From positions 273,347 through 337,346 of the forward strand of contig NZ_VORB01000002.1 in assembly GCF_007995015.1 (NCBI RefSeq): DNA of 64,000 nt. Reading direction: 5' to 3'. The notes below the pieces were generated by a model. That model was not told the origin of the DNA. It searched no databases and saw only the letters and a list, made by a program, of their open reading frames with translations. Below are positions 28,590 to 36,839 of this stretch, in pieces; positions within the stretch are counted from its first letter, which is position 1, and every line of letters begins with the position of its first letter. The translations under genes and the position numbers were made by a program. The stretch is from Luteibaculum oceani (GTDB taxonomy: Bacteria; Bacteroidota; Bacteroidia; Flavobacteriales_D; Luteibaculaceae).

Positions 28590-30320
28590 ATGACCTTTTA
28601 TCGCTGGTTGGTATTGTCTTTGATATCCTTATTTTTCATTGGTTGTGAATCCATAGAGTTAAAAAAGAGTTTCCCTGAAACGAAATTCGAAAAAAGTTAT
28701 GGTCTCGAAAGTTCTGATTATCGAGAGACCATAAGTTTTTGGAATGCTGCAAGTAAGATATGCCAGAGACTACAAATAGATTCATTAGGAGAAACCGATA
28801 GCGGATTTCCACTTCATTTGGTTAAATGGAATGAAGAGGGAGGAAGCAGTGGTAGGAAAATTTTTATCATCAATGGCATACATGCAGGAGAACCAGATGG
28901 AATAGATGCTTGCCAGCTTCTTATTAAGGAGATAGAACAAAACGAACAGTTAATTGAGGAGTTTAAGGATATTGCCCTTTACATTATTCCGGTTTATAAC
29001 ATTGGCGGGGCGTTAAACAGAAATAGTACAAGTAGAGCCAATCAAGCCGGACCTAGGGATTATGGATTTAGAGGTAATGCTCAAAACTTAGATCTTAACC
29101 GAGATAACATAAAGATGGACAGCAAAAATGCTGCCCTATTAGCAGTATTACTTGATTCCATAATGCCAACTCTTTTCATAGATAATCATGTTTCAAACGG
29201 AGCAGATTATCAGCATGTAATTACACTTTTAACTACACAGGAGCAAAAGTTAGGCGGACCTTTGGAGTCAGTTTATTCGGAGTTTACCAAATCTCTATAT
29301 CCTGAGATGGAAAGTGCCGGTTATCCCATGGTGCCCTATGTAAATGTATGGGGACGCGCTCCACAAGATGGGGGGATAGAACAATTTTTTGATTGGCCAA
29401 GGTACACTACTGGAATGGCTGCGTTGCACCATATTCCTGGATATACTGTTGAAACGCATATGCTGAAGCCATTTAAAGAAAGGGTTTTAGCCACCAAAGC
29501 TTTTATGCACGTGTGCATGCGGAAATTGGCAAGTTTTGGGGATGATCTAGTAAAAGCACAAAAACAACAAGTTGATTTTTACGCAAATGCCGACTCCATA
29601 CCTGTAAACTGGGAGTTAAATAAAACAATAGCTGATAGTGTCTATTACGCGGGATATCAGTATGTTAATGCTGAGAGTAGGGTCGGTAAATTTCCCTTTA
29701 AAATCTATGATAGAGACAGCCTGTGGAATGGTAAAATACCCTATTACAATAGCTACACCCCAAATGATTATGTTAAGAAACCATCATGCTATATTATAAA
29801 AGCGGGGTACCATCAAATAGTAAGCAAGTTACAGGCCCATGGGGTATCTGTAAATCGTGTTACCGAAAAATATAAGGTTTGGGCAGAGAAAACGGTTATA
29901 ACCTCCTGGGAAACGAGTAGTAGCGTATACGAGAAGCACTTTCCTCATTATAATGTGTCGATTGAAAGTGCCTTCGACACCCTTTTAATAGAACAAAACG
30001 ATTTCATAATTAAAACAGGAGGGAAGTACGATAGAATTTTGGCTGAAACCCTTGAACCAACAGCCTTTGACTCGTATTTTAAGTGGAATGCTTTCGATGC
30101 TATTCTACAAAGAAAAGAGGGGTTTTCCCCTTACGTATGGGACAAAAAAGCGGCGGAAATCTTAAACACGAATCAGGGCTTAGAAAAGGAATTTAATCAA
30201 AAGCTCAATGATGATATTGAGTTTAGGAATAGCCATTATCAACAGTTGCAATGGATTTACGAAAGAAGTGAATATAGCGAATCAGCCTATTTACAATATC
30301 CGGTTTACAAGGTATACTAA
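28590..30320 (+). CDS. M14 family zinc carboxypeptidase, lipoprotein
   Basis: 576 residues from the ATG at 28590. The signal ends in lipobox LFFIGC (lipid Cys19). An in-frame TTG at 28557 would put extra residues before the signal peptide and is rejected. The peptidase domain has the zinc ligands His98 and Glu101 ([10 protein letters not shown]) and His200 (DNHVSNG), the substrate-binding NR pair in NLDLNRD, and the catalytic Glu289 in TVETHMLKP. Residues after about 330 form a C-terminal domain of unknown type. It should remove C-terminal residues or act on peptide/muropeptide substrates outside the cytoplasm. Its stop interlocks with the convergent PhnA-like gene in CTAA. Confidence 0.9.
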   Translation: MTFYRWLVLSLISLFFIGCESIELKKSFPETKFEKSYGLESSDYRETISFWNAASKICQRLQIDSLGETDSGFPLHLVKWNEEGGSSGRKIFIINGIHAGEPDGIDACQLLIKEIEQNEQLIEEFKDIALYIIPVYNIGGALNRNSTSRANQAGPRDYGFRGNAQNLDLNRDNIKMDSKNAALLAVLLDSIMPTLFIDNHVSNGADYQHVITLLTTQEQKLGGPLESVYSEFTKSLYPEMESAGYPMVPYVNVWGRAPQDGGIEQFFDWPRYTTGMAALHHIPGYTVETHMLKPFKERVLATKAFMHVCMRKLASFGDDLVKAQKQQVDFYANADSIPVNWELNKTIADSVYYAGYQYVNAESRVGKFPFKIYDRDSLWNGKIPYYNSYTPNDYVKKPSCYIIKAGYHQIVSKLQAHGVSVNRVTEKYKVWAEKTVITSWETSSSVYEKHFPHYNVSIESAFDTLLIEQNDFIIKTGGKYDRILAETLEPTAFDSYFKWNAFDAILQRKEGFSPYVWDKKAAEILNTNQGLEKEFNQKLNDDIEFRNSHYQQLQWIYERSEYSESAYLQYPVYKVY

Positions 30321-30658
30321 GCCTTTTTTACAAACTCAGATTTTAACCCCATTGCACCGAAACCAGGTATTTTACAATCGATGTTGTGGTCACCGTCAAC
30401 CAGTTTGATAGATTTTACTTTGGTGCCGGCTTTAACTGGGTTGGAGGCGCCTTTAACTTTAAGGTCCTTAATTACGATTACATCATCGCCATCGGTTAAA
30501 GTATTGCCATTAGTATCTAATACCTCTGGTTGCTGATCCTCGTTTGCCACGACAGCTTCGTCTGGATTCCATTCATGTGCACATTCTGGACAAATTAATA
30601 AAGCGTCTAAAGGGTAAACGTGAGGACTTGAACATTTGGGGCAAGGTGGAATGGTCAT
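30317..30658 (-). CDS. PhnA/YjdM-type zinc-ribbon protein
   Basis: 113 residues from the ATG at 30658 (MTIPPCPKC). A longer in-frame reading to 30703 adds a poor 15-residue extension. The N-terminus is a zinc ribbon with two Cys pairs (CPKC and CPEC) 19 residues apart. The C-terminal part is the PhnA/YjdM beta domain, with [14 protein letters not shown]. Despite the name, the family is not shown to act in phosphonate breakdown; cytoplasmic function is unknown. Upstream are 406 bases without genes; downstream it overlaps the peptidase stop by 4 bases. Confidence 0.9.
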   Translation of the reverse strand: MTIPPCPKCSSPHVYPLDALLICPECAHEWNPDEAVVANEDQQPEVLDTNGNTLTDGDDVIVIKDLKVKGASNPVKAGTKVKSIKLVDGDHNIDCKIPGFGAMGLKSEFVKKA

Positions 30659-31064
30659 GATGAATTTTCTTTTGGCGAAGCTATGCTTTATTAGCAAATA
30701 CAACTTAACATAACTTATTAGTGTTTAGCTGGGAATTTGAATTAATTATGATCACTCGACAATAGGAGTAAAAAAGAGATTTTTACTGCATATTATTATA
30801 TAAGCACCAGGAAGGTGAAATTAGAATACAGGATTTCATTTTACACACAGAGTTCTGGTTTTTTTATATGTAAATGAAATATTGTTTTTAAGCTGAAGCT
30901 TCTTCGTTAAGGTCTGCATTAGTAAAAAGTCATAAACTGTAGTTTGATTCAGTTTACCCGGAGAAACCGCTTATAGAACCCTAGACTTCAAATCATCTAA
31001 TAATATTGTCTTATAATTAATATTATGTTAAGTATATATAGGTGGAAGAAAATCCACCATAGGA
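30659..31064. other. 406-base AT-rich intergenic stretch, no gene seen
   Basis: No frame codes for anything convincing. It contains a hairpin GGTGGA-agaaaa-TCCACC at 31041-31058, 7 bases beyond the cold-shock gene stop. That could stop or stabilise the cold-shock mRNA, but it lacks a clear T-tract on the minus strand, so I do not call it a terminator. The rest, including the upstream region of the PhnA-like gene, shows no TAnnTTTG box at a useful position. Confidence 0.6.
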
Positions 31065-31520
31065 TTAACCACCAGTGGATAACTTCACTCTAACTGCACT
31101 CATCCCCTTAGGGCCTTTTTCAAGTTCAAAAACAACTTTGTCGTGAACTTTGATGTCCTCTAAACATTCTGTTTGATGAACGAAGTACTTATTCTCGCTC
31201 GATAAATCTTTGATAAAACCATATCCTTTTTCATCATTCCAGAAAACAAGTCTACCTTTCTTCTCTAGGTGATTTACACGCTCAGATGCTTTGGGTACTC
31301 CAATCTCTATGTTTTCCGCCTTGATCACTTCTTTTTCAGACTCATCTGGTGGAGTATCAACGATGTTACCATTTACATCTACGTAAGCTATCATTTCATC
31401 TAAACTACCTCCAGTAGCATTAGCTTTTCTCTCCTCTTTCTTAGCGAGCTTTTCTTGTCTTTTTTTAGCTCTTTTCTTCTCTCTCTCCTTTTTGCTGAAA
31501 GTTTCTTGTGATCTACCCAT
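31065..31520 (-). CDS. Cold-shock domain protein with Lys-rich N-terminal extension
   Basis: 151 residues. Residues about 88-150 are a cold-shock (OB-fold) domain with both RNP motifs: KGYGFI and KYFVHQ. The first 35 residues are strongly basic, with repeated KKxxKxxxK spacing (KKEREKKRAKKRQEKLAKKEE), probably a charged helix that adds nucleic-acid or ribosome affinity. A linker of about 50 mostly acidic residues follows. Simple bacterial Csp proteins are 65-70 residues, so this is the extended type seen in Bacteroidota. It probably acts as an RNA chaperone. The likely promoter box at 31662-31655 gives an untranslated leader of about 128 bases, as expected for cold-regulated mRNAs. Confidence 0.9.
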   Translation of the reverse strand: MGRSQETFSKKEREKKRAKKRQEKLAKKEERKANATGGSLDEMIAYVDVNGNIVDTPPDESEKEVIKAENIEIGVPKASERVNHLEKKGRLVFWNDEKGYGFIKDLSSENKYFVHQTECLEDIKVHDKVVFELEKGPKGMSAVRVKLSTGG

Positions 31521-31654
31521 AAAAAATATTATCCGTTTTATTGCGCCAGTGTTGGGATAGCTCCCCTTTCTTGATTCTCTATTACAGTAAGAAGTTTCCC
31601 TGTGGTAGTTGACTTAGTCGCTGGTAATTAGAACTGACTGTTGCGCTTTGCCTA

Positions 31655-31662
31655 CAAAGATA
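31655..31662 (-). promoter_or_regulatory. -7 promoter box, TATCTTTG, long leader of cold-shock gene
   Basis: Exact TAnnTTTG on the minus strand. Transcription from it would give a leader of about 128 bases before the ATG at 31520. In cspA-type genes such leaders fold to sense temperature; I did not work out a fold here. Confidence 0.5.
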
Positions 31663-31742
31663 CGATTTATTAAGCGAATGTTAATGCCCTCCGCTAATTC
31701 GCGAGCTTTATAAAAATTCAAACCAAGGTGAAAGGCCAAAAT

Positions 31743-32120
31743 TTATCCTGCATTTACGGGAGCTGGAGTATAGAAAAATTGTTCGTAGGTAATTTTTCCA
31801 TCTTTGACTCCATAAACACAAATCTCTTCCATTTGTGTCCTACCTACACCCTTAAAAGTGACATCCATTTTCATTTGGACCGAGAAAAAGTCTTCTGCTA
31901 TAACTGGGTCAGAAACTTCGTTTTTGTGAAATTCTTCCACCGAGTCAGCAAAGTGTTTGGCTTTTTCTATTACTTGCTGTATTCCCTCTGCATTTGGTGC
32001 TTGGCTTCCTTCTGGTTCAATTGAAACAATTTCGGGACTGTATAATTCCTGCATTGCAGTTTCAAAATCTCCTTTACGGCAAAGTTCAACTAGTCTGTTT
32101 GCTACTTTTTCTGTACTCAT
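31743..32120 (-). CDS. SnoaL-like (NTF2-fold) protein
   Basis: 125 residues from the ATG at 32120 (MSTEKVANRLVELCRKGDFE); an upstream in-frame TTG at 32147 gives an unlikely extension. The pattern of an N-terminal helical pair, the segment LYSPEIVSIEPEG, then long beta strands (DFFSVQMKMDVTFKG and EEICVYGVKDGKITYEQFFY) fits the SnoaL/NTF2-like cone fold. Members are isomerases, hydrolases or stress proteins; there is no clear active site here, so the function is open. It is a single gene; 222 bases separate it from the cold-shock start. Confidence 0.8.
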   Translation of the reverse strand: MSTEKVANRLVELCRKGDFETAMQELYSPEIVSIEPEGSQAPNAEGIQQVIEKAKHFADSVEEFHKNEVSDPVIAEDFFSVQMKMDVTFKGVGRTQMEEICVYGVKDGKITYEQFFYTPAPVNAG

Positions 32121-32201
32121 AAGATTACTTTTTGAGTACAATTTCAAATAAAATCAAGGGGATAAAAATGACAAAGGTTAATTACAACAAAGACTTCTAT
32201 T

Positions 32202-32609
32202 CTAGGCACAATTTGCAACCTTGAATAACTCTTCCCTCCTTATGGGTTTTATGAAGAAATCTCTTACACATTTGTTGGATTTGGCCCTGGAAATATCATC
32301 CGGATCAATGGTGGACGAGATAACGTAAATGATAATGTTCTGGTCTTTTAGACTTTGCGTGATTTGATTGTCGAACTCCTCTAGAAACCCCCAGCCATCC
32401 ATCACCGGCATAAATAAATCTAGAAGAATAACCTTGGGTAATTCTTCTCCAGATTTCAATCTAGATTCTAAACATTGAATAGCTTCTAATCCGTTAGAAT
32501 AAACTTCTAACTGAGAGTTAGAACCTTCCATTTCGAATAGATGTATGGTAAGACTTTGGTAAACGGGGTCATCGTCTACCAACCAAATTTTTTTGCCCAA
32601 TTCACTCAT
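32202..32609 (-). CDS. Single-domain response regulator
   Basis: 135 residues from the ATG at 32609. It is a bare receiver domain: acidic pocket DDD near the N-terminus (WLVDDDPVYQ), phospho-acceptor Asp in VILLDLFMPVMDGW, Ser/Thr switch in VISSTIDP, and the conserved Lys in FFIKPI. No output domain is present, so it must signal by protein contact. The start overlaps the histidine-kinase stop as ATGA (32606-32609), giving tight translational coupling and making the kinase its partner. An earlier in-frame TTG is less likely. Confidence 0.92.
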   Translation of the reverse strand: MSELGKKIWLVDDDPVYQSLTIHLFEMEGSNSQLEVYSNGLEAIQCLESRLKSGEELPKVILLDLFMPVMDGWGFLEEFDNQITQSLKDQNIIIYVISSTIDPDDISRAKSNKCVRDFFIKPIRREELFKVANCA

Positions 32610-33706
32610 ATAGCCAGTTGGCAAGGTAAGGAAATTTTAAATTCGGTTCCAACCCCTATCCTACTAGTGGCCTCAATATTTCCACCAACGGCAAGAACTT
32701 GGTTTTTAACTAAGAAAAGACCTAGCCCACGCTCATTTGGAAGTTGATGAAAGGTTTGATGTAACCCAAACAGTTTGTTAGGATTTTTTTCTAAATCCAT
32801 CCCTCTCCCATTATCGGACACCCTAATGACTAAATCCTTTCCTTCTATTTTAGAGGAAACATGAATTCGGGGGGCTTCATTCTCCTTGGAAAATTTTAGG
32901 GCGTTACTAATTAAGTTCAGCAGAATGCTATCCAGAAAACCCACCATAGCTCTAAGGCCTGGAACTTCACATTTTTGTGTGATTTCCGCCTTCATTTTCA
33001 TAATGTCAGCTTGTAGCAAATGAGATACTTTTTCTATGGTAGTTGAAAAAAACTGTTCTGTAAAGTCGTTAGAAGATAAAGTGGCGGAGGCATCCATGAC
33101 TAAATTTTCGAAAATGCCTTCCAAAATATTGATGGTTTTTTTCTGAAGTTCTAGGTAATCTTTAATCCTATGCATGGATTGAGTTGCATCCATCAACTCG
33201 TTCAGCATAAGGAGATTTGCCATCGGTGCTCTAAAATCATGAGCGATGATTTGAGAAATGTCCTTGAGCCTTTTATACTGCTGCTTTAGCTGGCTATTCT
33301 TAGTCTCCAACTCTTTTTTAGTTAATTCTATATCGGTTTGCTCATGCGATATAATAATAACTCCATCAACTTTATCATCAAAGGATACAGGACTCATGAT
33401 ATTTTTAAAATACCTTACGTTTCCCTCCGGGTCGGTGTAGATAGTTTCGTACCTGTTTGTTCGACTTTCTGTAAGGGTTTTATTGAGATTGTATTTGAGT
33501 TCCTCCGCCGTTTTCGTATCTAAAAAATCATAAAGCCTAGCCCCGAGGAATGAGGCCCTATCGACACCTGGAGCAACTTTATTTATGTATAGGACTATTC
33601 CATCAGTATTTAAAACTGTAATGTAGGCTTCCGTGTTTTTTAGGAGGGTATTTAAAACACTATCTAATTCAGATATTTTGGATCTTAGAATATCGGCGTC
33701 CTGCAT
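32606..33706 (-). CDS. Cytoplasmic PAS sensor histidine kinase
   Basis: 366 residues with no signal or membrane segment. A PAS domain (about 15-130, AYITVLNTDGIVLYINK) is followed by a short coiled coil (131-150), the phospho-acceptor His156 in IAHDFRAPMANL, and an HATPase domain with N box NLISNALKF, G1 DNGRGMD and G2 GLGLFLV. The signal must be internal (redox, light, ligand or a partner protein); no cofactor is identifiable. It is cotranscribed with the receiver protein that follows. Upstream is the stop of the TonB-receptor gene, 55 bases away on the same strand. Confidence 0.93.
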   Translation of the reverse strand: MQDADILRSKISELDSVLNTLLKNTEAYITVLNTDGIVLYINKVAPGVDRASFLGARLYDFLDTKTAEELKYNLNKTLTESRTNRYETIYTDPEGNVRYFKNIMSPVSFDDKVDGVIIISHEQTDIELTKKELETKNSQLKQQYKRLKDISQIIAHDFRAPMANLLMLNELMDATQSMHRIKDYLELQKKTINILEGIFENLVMDASATLSSNDFTEQFFSTTIEKVSHLLQADIMKMKAEITQKCEVPGLRAMVGFLDSILLNLISNALKFSKENEAPRIHVSSKIEGKDLVIRVSDNGRGMDLEKNPNKLFGLHQTFHQLPNERGLGLFLVKNQVLAVGGNIEATSRIGVGTEFKISLPCQLAI

Positions 33707-33761
33707 TTCCTGTTTTTTACAATAATAGGACTTAGAACGGATGTTTTGACTAATTCTTTGT

Positions 33762-36038
33762 TTAAAAAATCCATTTAAGCCCTAAATAAGTTCTACGACC
33801 CTGGTTGGGCGCGTATACATAGCTAGGGTCAAATGTTAATGCATTGGGATTGGATGGGGTTGCCACCGCATTTCCTTCGCCATCAAAGGTTACTCCTTTG
33901 TCAAATGGATCAAAAGCTCGAGCTATTGAGTTAGCTGCCGGTGTAAAGTTTAGTAGGTTTTTTATCCCTCCATATAATTCAATGTTCTTAAATCCCTTGT
34001 AGGAAAAGTTTAGGTTTTGGATGCTCCACCAAGGGCTTTCTTTTGGTCTTGGATCTAGTTCTCCAAGAGTTGGTAATAACATAGGGCCATATAAATTACC
34101 GGTATAATCTATTTCCATCTTCCAACTTCTTATAGGGTAAGAAATGGTCCAAGTTCCTGTCCAGTTTTCACTTAATAACGGACGAGATTTAACCATGCTG
34201 CTACCCTCCTGCTCCATCAGAAAAACATCTATATAGCTCACTCCTGCTAAGATGGATAACCCCGATTTTAAAACGGCATTGAGGTTTGCCGAAATCCCTC
34301 TAGAAACCGAGTAGTTATCTAGATTTTCATACCTAATTTCATTGGGATTGCTTTCGTAATCTGGTATGATTTGATTAGAAAAATGGGTGTACCATGAATT
34401 GAAATCCACTCCAAATCGATCTCCCGTTAGGCTGTAAAAATGCTGCTCATAATTAAGGTTTAAGCTTTTACTCTGCTCAGGTTTAATATTAGGAGCAATT
34501 ACAACTTCTCTGGCACCTGTTAATGCGGCATGGTCTTCAGTAAAAATGTTTACCACTCTAAAACCCGTACCACCGTTAAGGCGGATTGTACTTTGATCGG
34601 TAGGATTAAACTTAACTGCAAACCGAGGGGTGAAAATATTTCCATGATTAGATTGATGGTCTAACCTAGCTCCTGCTAACCAACTCCATTTTTTGGATAA
34701 CTCTTGTTGAACCTGTACAAATACTCCTGGAATATATGTTGCAGATGGATTGTTGCTAACAGTACCTCCAAAATCTTTTTCGGTAGCGGTGGTATTGTCA
34801 TCGTATATGTTAAACCTATAGGTTAACCCACTTGTAATCCCAATGGAGTTAACTTTTGTATTATGAACCAACTGTCCAAATCCTATTTGTTGTGTGGCAT
34901 TGTACGATGTAGTTCCGTAAAACGAGCTTTGTTCATGGCGGTTATAGGAAGTTTGTAATTGTAAGTTTTTAATGGATGGAATATCGTACAGAGATACTAG
35001 CTCAATACGTTCAGTTTGTATGGTTTCTCCGTAAACAGAATCACCGCCTGCAAATTCTGGTGTCCAATTCATTTCTCCACCCCATCTATCCTCGTAAAAA
35101 TACCTTGCAGCTACAGAAAAGTGCTTTCCGTTTTTACGATCAACTGCAAGTTTGTTAAATAAAGATATGCGATTTTGTAGGGTTATATCGGTGAAATTAT
35201 CCCCGTTGTTATCCTTTGGGTTGTTGTATTGAAAATGATTAATTCCAGTAAGTAAGTTCACTCCTTTTCCTATTGGTGTATTTAAAGATAAATCGGTATT
35301 GGTCTCTAGCCATGAAGTGGCATAAAAGTCTAGTTCCCCACCAAACTTGGCGTTGGGCAATTTGGTTATGATGTTAATTACACCTCCCAAAGCTTCGGAA
35401 CCATACAAGGCAGATGATGGTCCCTTTACAACCTCCACTTGATCCAAAATACCATTGGGTATTCCGCTTAATCCATAAACTGTAGATAAACCGCTAACAA
35501 TAGGCATTCCGTCAATGAGAATCATGGTGTAAGGCCCTTCAAGCCCATTAATGTGGATATCCCCAGTATTGCACACATTGCAGTTAATTTGAGGTCTAAC
35601 TCCATTAATTCGCTCCAATGATTCGAAAATATTTGGTGCTGGATTTTTGGTAAGGATTGATTTTGTATACACTTCTACCGGAACGGGGCTATCCAGTTTT
35701 TTAACCGGATTTAGGGTTCCTGTGACTACCACCTCATTTAATTCAAGGTTGGGTTCAAGATTAATATTTAAATACTGGTTTTTATTAAGCCTTATCTCCT
35801 TTGGTTTAAAACCGACAAAGCTTACTAATATTTCAACGGGGTATTCGATTTCCCCAAACTTAAGGACAAACTCTCCGTTTTTATCGGTTGTGGTCCCAGT
35901 CTTAAATTTTTTACTGTAAATATTGGCACCAACTATTGCTTCGCCATTTGAAAGAACTTTTCCTGTTATATCTATCTGACCCATTAGGATAATGGGACAA
36001 AAGAGTAAATAAAATAGGCTGGTTAATTGTGTCTTCAT
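33762..36038 (-). CDS. TonB-dependent outer-membrane receptor, probable Mn (or Fe) uptake
   Basis: 758 residues: signal peptide 1-20; carboxypeptidase-D regulatory-like beta domain (about 22-100); TonB-box-like region NEVVVTGT (101-108); plug with an unusual Cys pair, Cys153 and Cys156, in INCNVCNTGDIHINGLEG, then VVKGPSSALYGSEALGGVINI; and a 22-strand barrel ending in the outer-membrane signature GLKWIF. It moves a ligand across the outer membrane with TonB energy. The substrate is inferred from control: its promoter (TTG-N19-TAATTTTG) encloses a palindrome matching the one upstream of the TroABCD manganese transporter, and the divergent gene is an MntR-like regulator. Iron or a heme-like ligand is the alternative. 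Confidence 0.88.
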   Translation of the reverse strand: MKTQLTSLFYLLFCPIILMGQIDITGKVLSNGEAIVGANIYSKKFKTGTTTDKNGEFVLKFGEIEYPVEILVSFVGFKPKEIRLNKNQYLNINLEPNLELNEVVVTGTLNPVKKLDSPVPVEVYTKSILTKNPAPNIFESLERINGVRPQINCNVCNTGDIHINGLEGPYTMILIDGMPIVSGLSTVYGLSGIPNGILDQVEVVKGPSSALYGSEALGGVINIITKLPNAKFGGELDFYATSWLETNTDLSLNTPIGKGVNLLTGINHFQYNNPKDNNGDNFTDITLQNRISLFNKLAVDRKNGKHFSVAARYFYEDRWGGEMNWTPEFAGGDSVYGETIQTERIELVSLYDIPSIKNLQLQTSYNRHEQSSFYGTTSYNATQQIGFGQLVHNTKVNSIGITSGLTYRFNIYDDNTTATEKDFGGTVSNNPSATYIPGVFVQVQQELSKKWSWLAGARLDHQSNHGNIFTPRFAVKFNPTDQSTIRLNGGTGFRVVNIFTEDHAALTGAREVVIAPNIKPEQSKSLNLNYEQHFYSLTGDRFGVDFNSWYTHFSNQIIPDYESNPNEIRYENLDNYSVSRGISANLNAVLKSGLSILAGVSYIDVFLMEQEGSSMVKSRPLLSENWTGTWTISYPIRSWKMEIDYTGNLYGPMLLPTLGELDPRPKESPWWSIQNLNFSYKGFKNIELYGGIKNLLNFTPAANSIARAFDPFDKGVTFDGEGNAVATPSNPNALTFDPSYVYAPNQGRRTYLGLKWIF

Positions 36039-36045
36039 AAATTTG
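36038..36045 (+). promoter_or_regulatory. Possible mntR-like gene -7 box, TAAATTTG
   Basis: Exact TAnnTTTG on the plus strand, 29 bases before the regulator ATG and overlapping the first base of the receptor start codon. No good -33 element is seen. If used, the operator at 36068-36083 lies just after the transcription start. Confidence 0.4.
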
Positions 36046-36055
36046 TTAACTGAGG

Positions 36056-36085
36056 CAAAATTATAAAGTTAGACATGACTAACAA
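36056..36085 (-). promoter_or_regulatory. Promoter of the TonB-dependent receptor gene
   Basis: On the minus strand: TTG (36085-36083), spacer of exactly 19, then TAATTTTG (36063-36056), giving a start about 11 bases before the receptor ATG. This is the best-formed Bacteroidota promoter in the window. Confidence 0.7.
36068..36083. promoter_or_regulatory. Predicted MntR/DtxR-type operator
   Basis: GTTAGACATGACTAAC, a 16-base palindrome with one mismatched pair. It fills the -33/-7 spacer of the receptor promoter and covers the ATG (36075) of the regulator. It matches the site at 55898-55913 at 14 of 16 positions. Both genes could be blocked by one bound dimer. Confidence 0.75.
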
Positions 36086-36752
36086 AATTAAAAAGGATAG
36101 ACTTACAAAAAACGAAGAGGATTATCTCAAAGCCATATTTTATTTAACGGCTGAACAGCAGGAAGAAAAGGTCGGAACCAATAAGCTAGCTGAGTTTCTT
36201 GAATTATCCCCTGCTTCGGTTAATAGCATGGTTAAAAAACTGAAGGGAAAAGGATTTCTTAATTACGAACGTTACGGTAAGCTAGAATTGAGTGAAGACG
36301 GGTTTAAAATTGCCGTTAACCTTATTAGAAAGCACAGGCTTTGGGAAACCTTTTTATATAATCACCTAAATTTTGGTTGGGATGAAGTACATGAGGTTGC
36401 AGAGCAGCTAGAACATATCCAAAGTGAAAAACTGATGAAAGAATTGGACGCTTTTCTGGGGTTTCCCGGTACAGACCCGCATGGTGATGTAATTCCTGGT
36501 GCTGATGGAAGCTACAAAATCCCAGTAAAAAAGACCTTATCCGAAATGACCGCTGGGGCAGTATGTAAGCTGGTTTCCGTAAAAGATGGTTCTGTTCAAT
36601 TCCTACAATATTTAACGGAACTAGGATTGGAGTTGAGTGCACCGATAGAAATTCTTGAAAAAAGAGATTTTGACGGCAGTATGTCATTAAAAGTGAATAA
36701 TAAGCGTGTAAATGTCTCTAAAAAGTTCACCCAAAATATTTATGTCATATAA
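36075..36752 (+). CDS. mntR: DtxR/MntR-family metal-dependent repressor with FeoA-like domain
   Basis: 225 residues: winged helix-turn-helix (about 8-75, with LAEFLELSPASVNSMVKKLK as the recognition region), dimerisation/metal domain (76-145) and a C-terminal FeoA-like SH3 domain (about 150-225). Likely metal ligands are Asp16 (EDYLKAI), His87 and Glu91 (KHRLWE), His106, Glu110, Glu113 and His114 (AEQLEH). Asp16 and Glu110 replace the Met10 and Cys102 of iron-sensing DtxR and match the manganese-selective residues of MntR; Lys19 stands where B. subtilis MntR has Glu11. I therefore infer Mn(II) sensing. The predicted operator covers its own start codon, implying autoregulation, and the divergent partner is a TonB-dependent receptor. 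Confidence 0.85.
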   Translation: MTNKIKKDRLTKNEEDYLKAIFYLTAEQQEEKVGTNKLAEFLELSPASVNSMVKKLKGKGFLNYERYGKLELSEDGFKIAVNLIRKHRLWETFLYNHLNFGWDEVHEVAEQLEHIQSEKLMKELDAFLGFPGTDPHGDVIPGADGSYKIPVKKTLSEMTAGAVCKLVSVKDGSVQFLQYLTELGLELSAPIEILEKRDFDGSMSLKVNNKRVNVSKKFTQNIYVI

Positions 36753-36839
36753 TCAACTCTACACTTTATTGAGCCTAATGCGACCTTGTTAACCTCCAGT
36801 TAAATAAAGAGCCTTTAATTTGTAGCATATTTCCGTTTT

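Noticed and set aside
31041..31058. Hairpin after the cold-shock gene as a terminator
   Set aside because: The stem is short (6 bp) and no T-tract follows on the minus strand.
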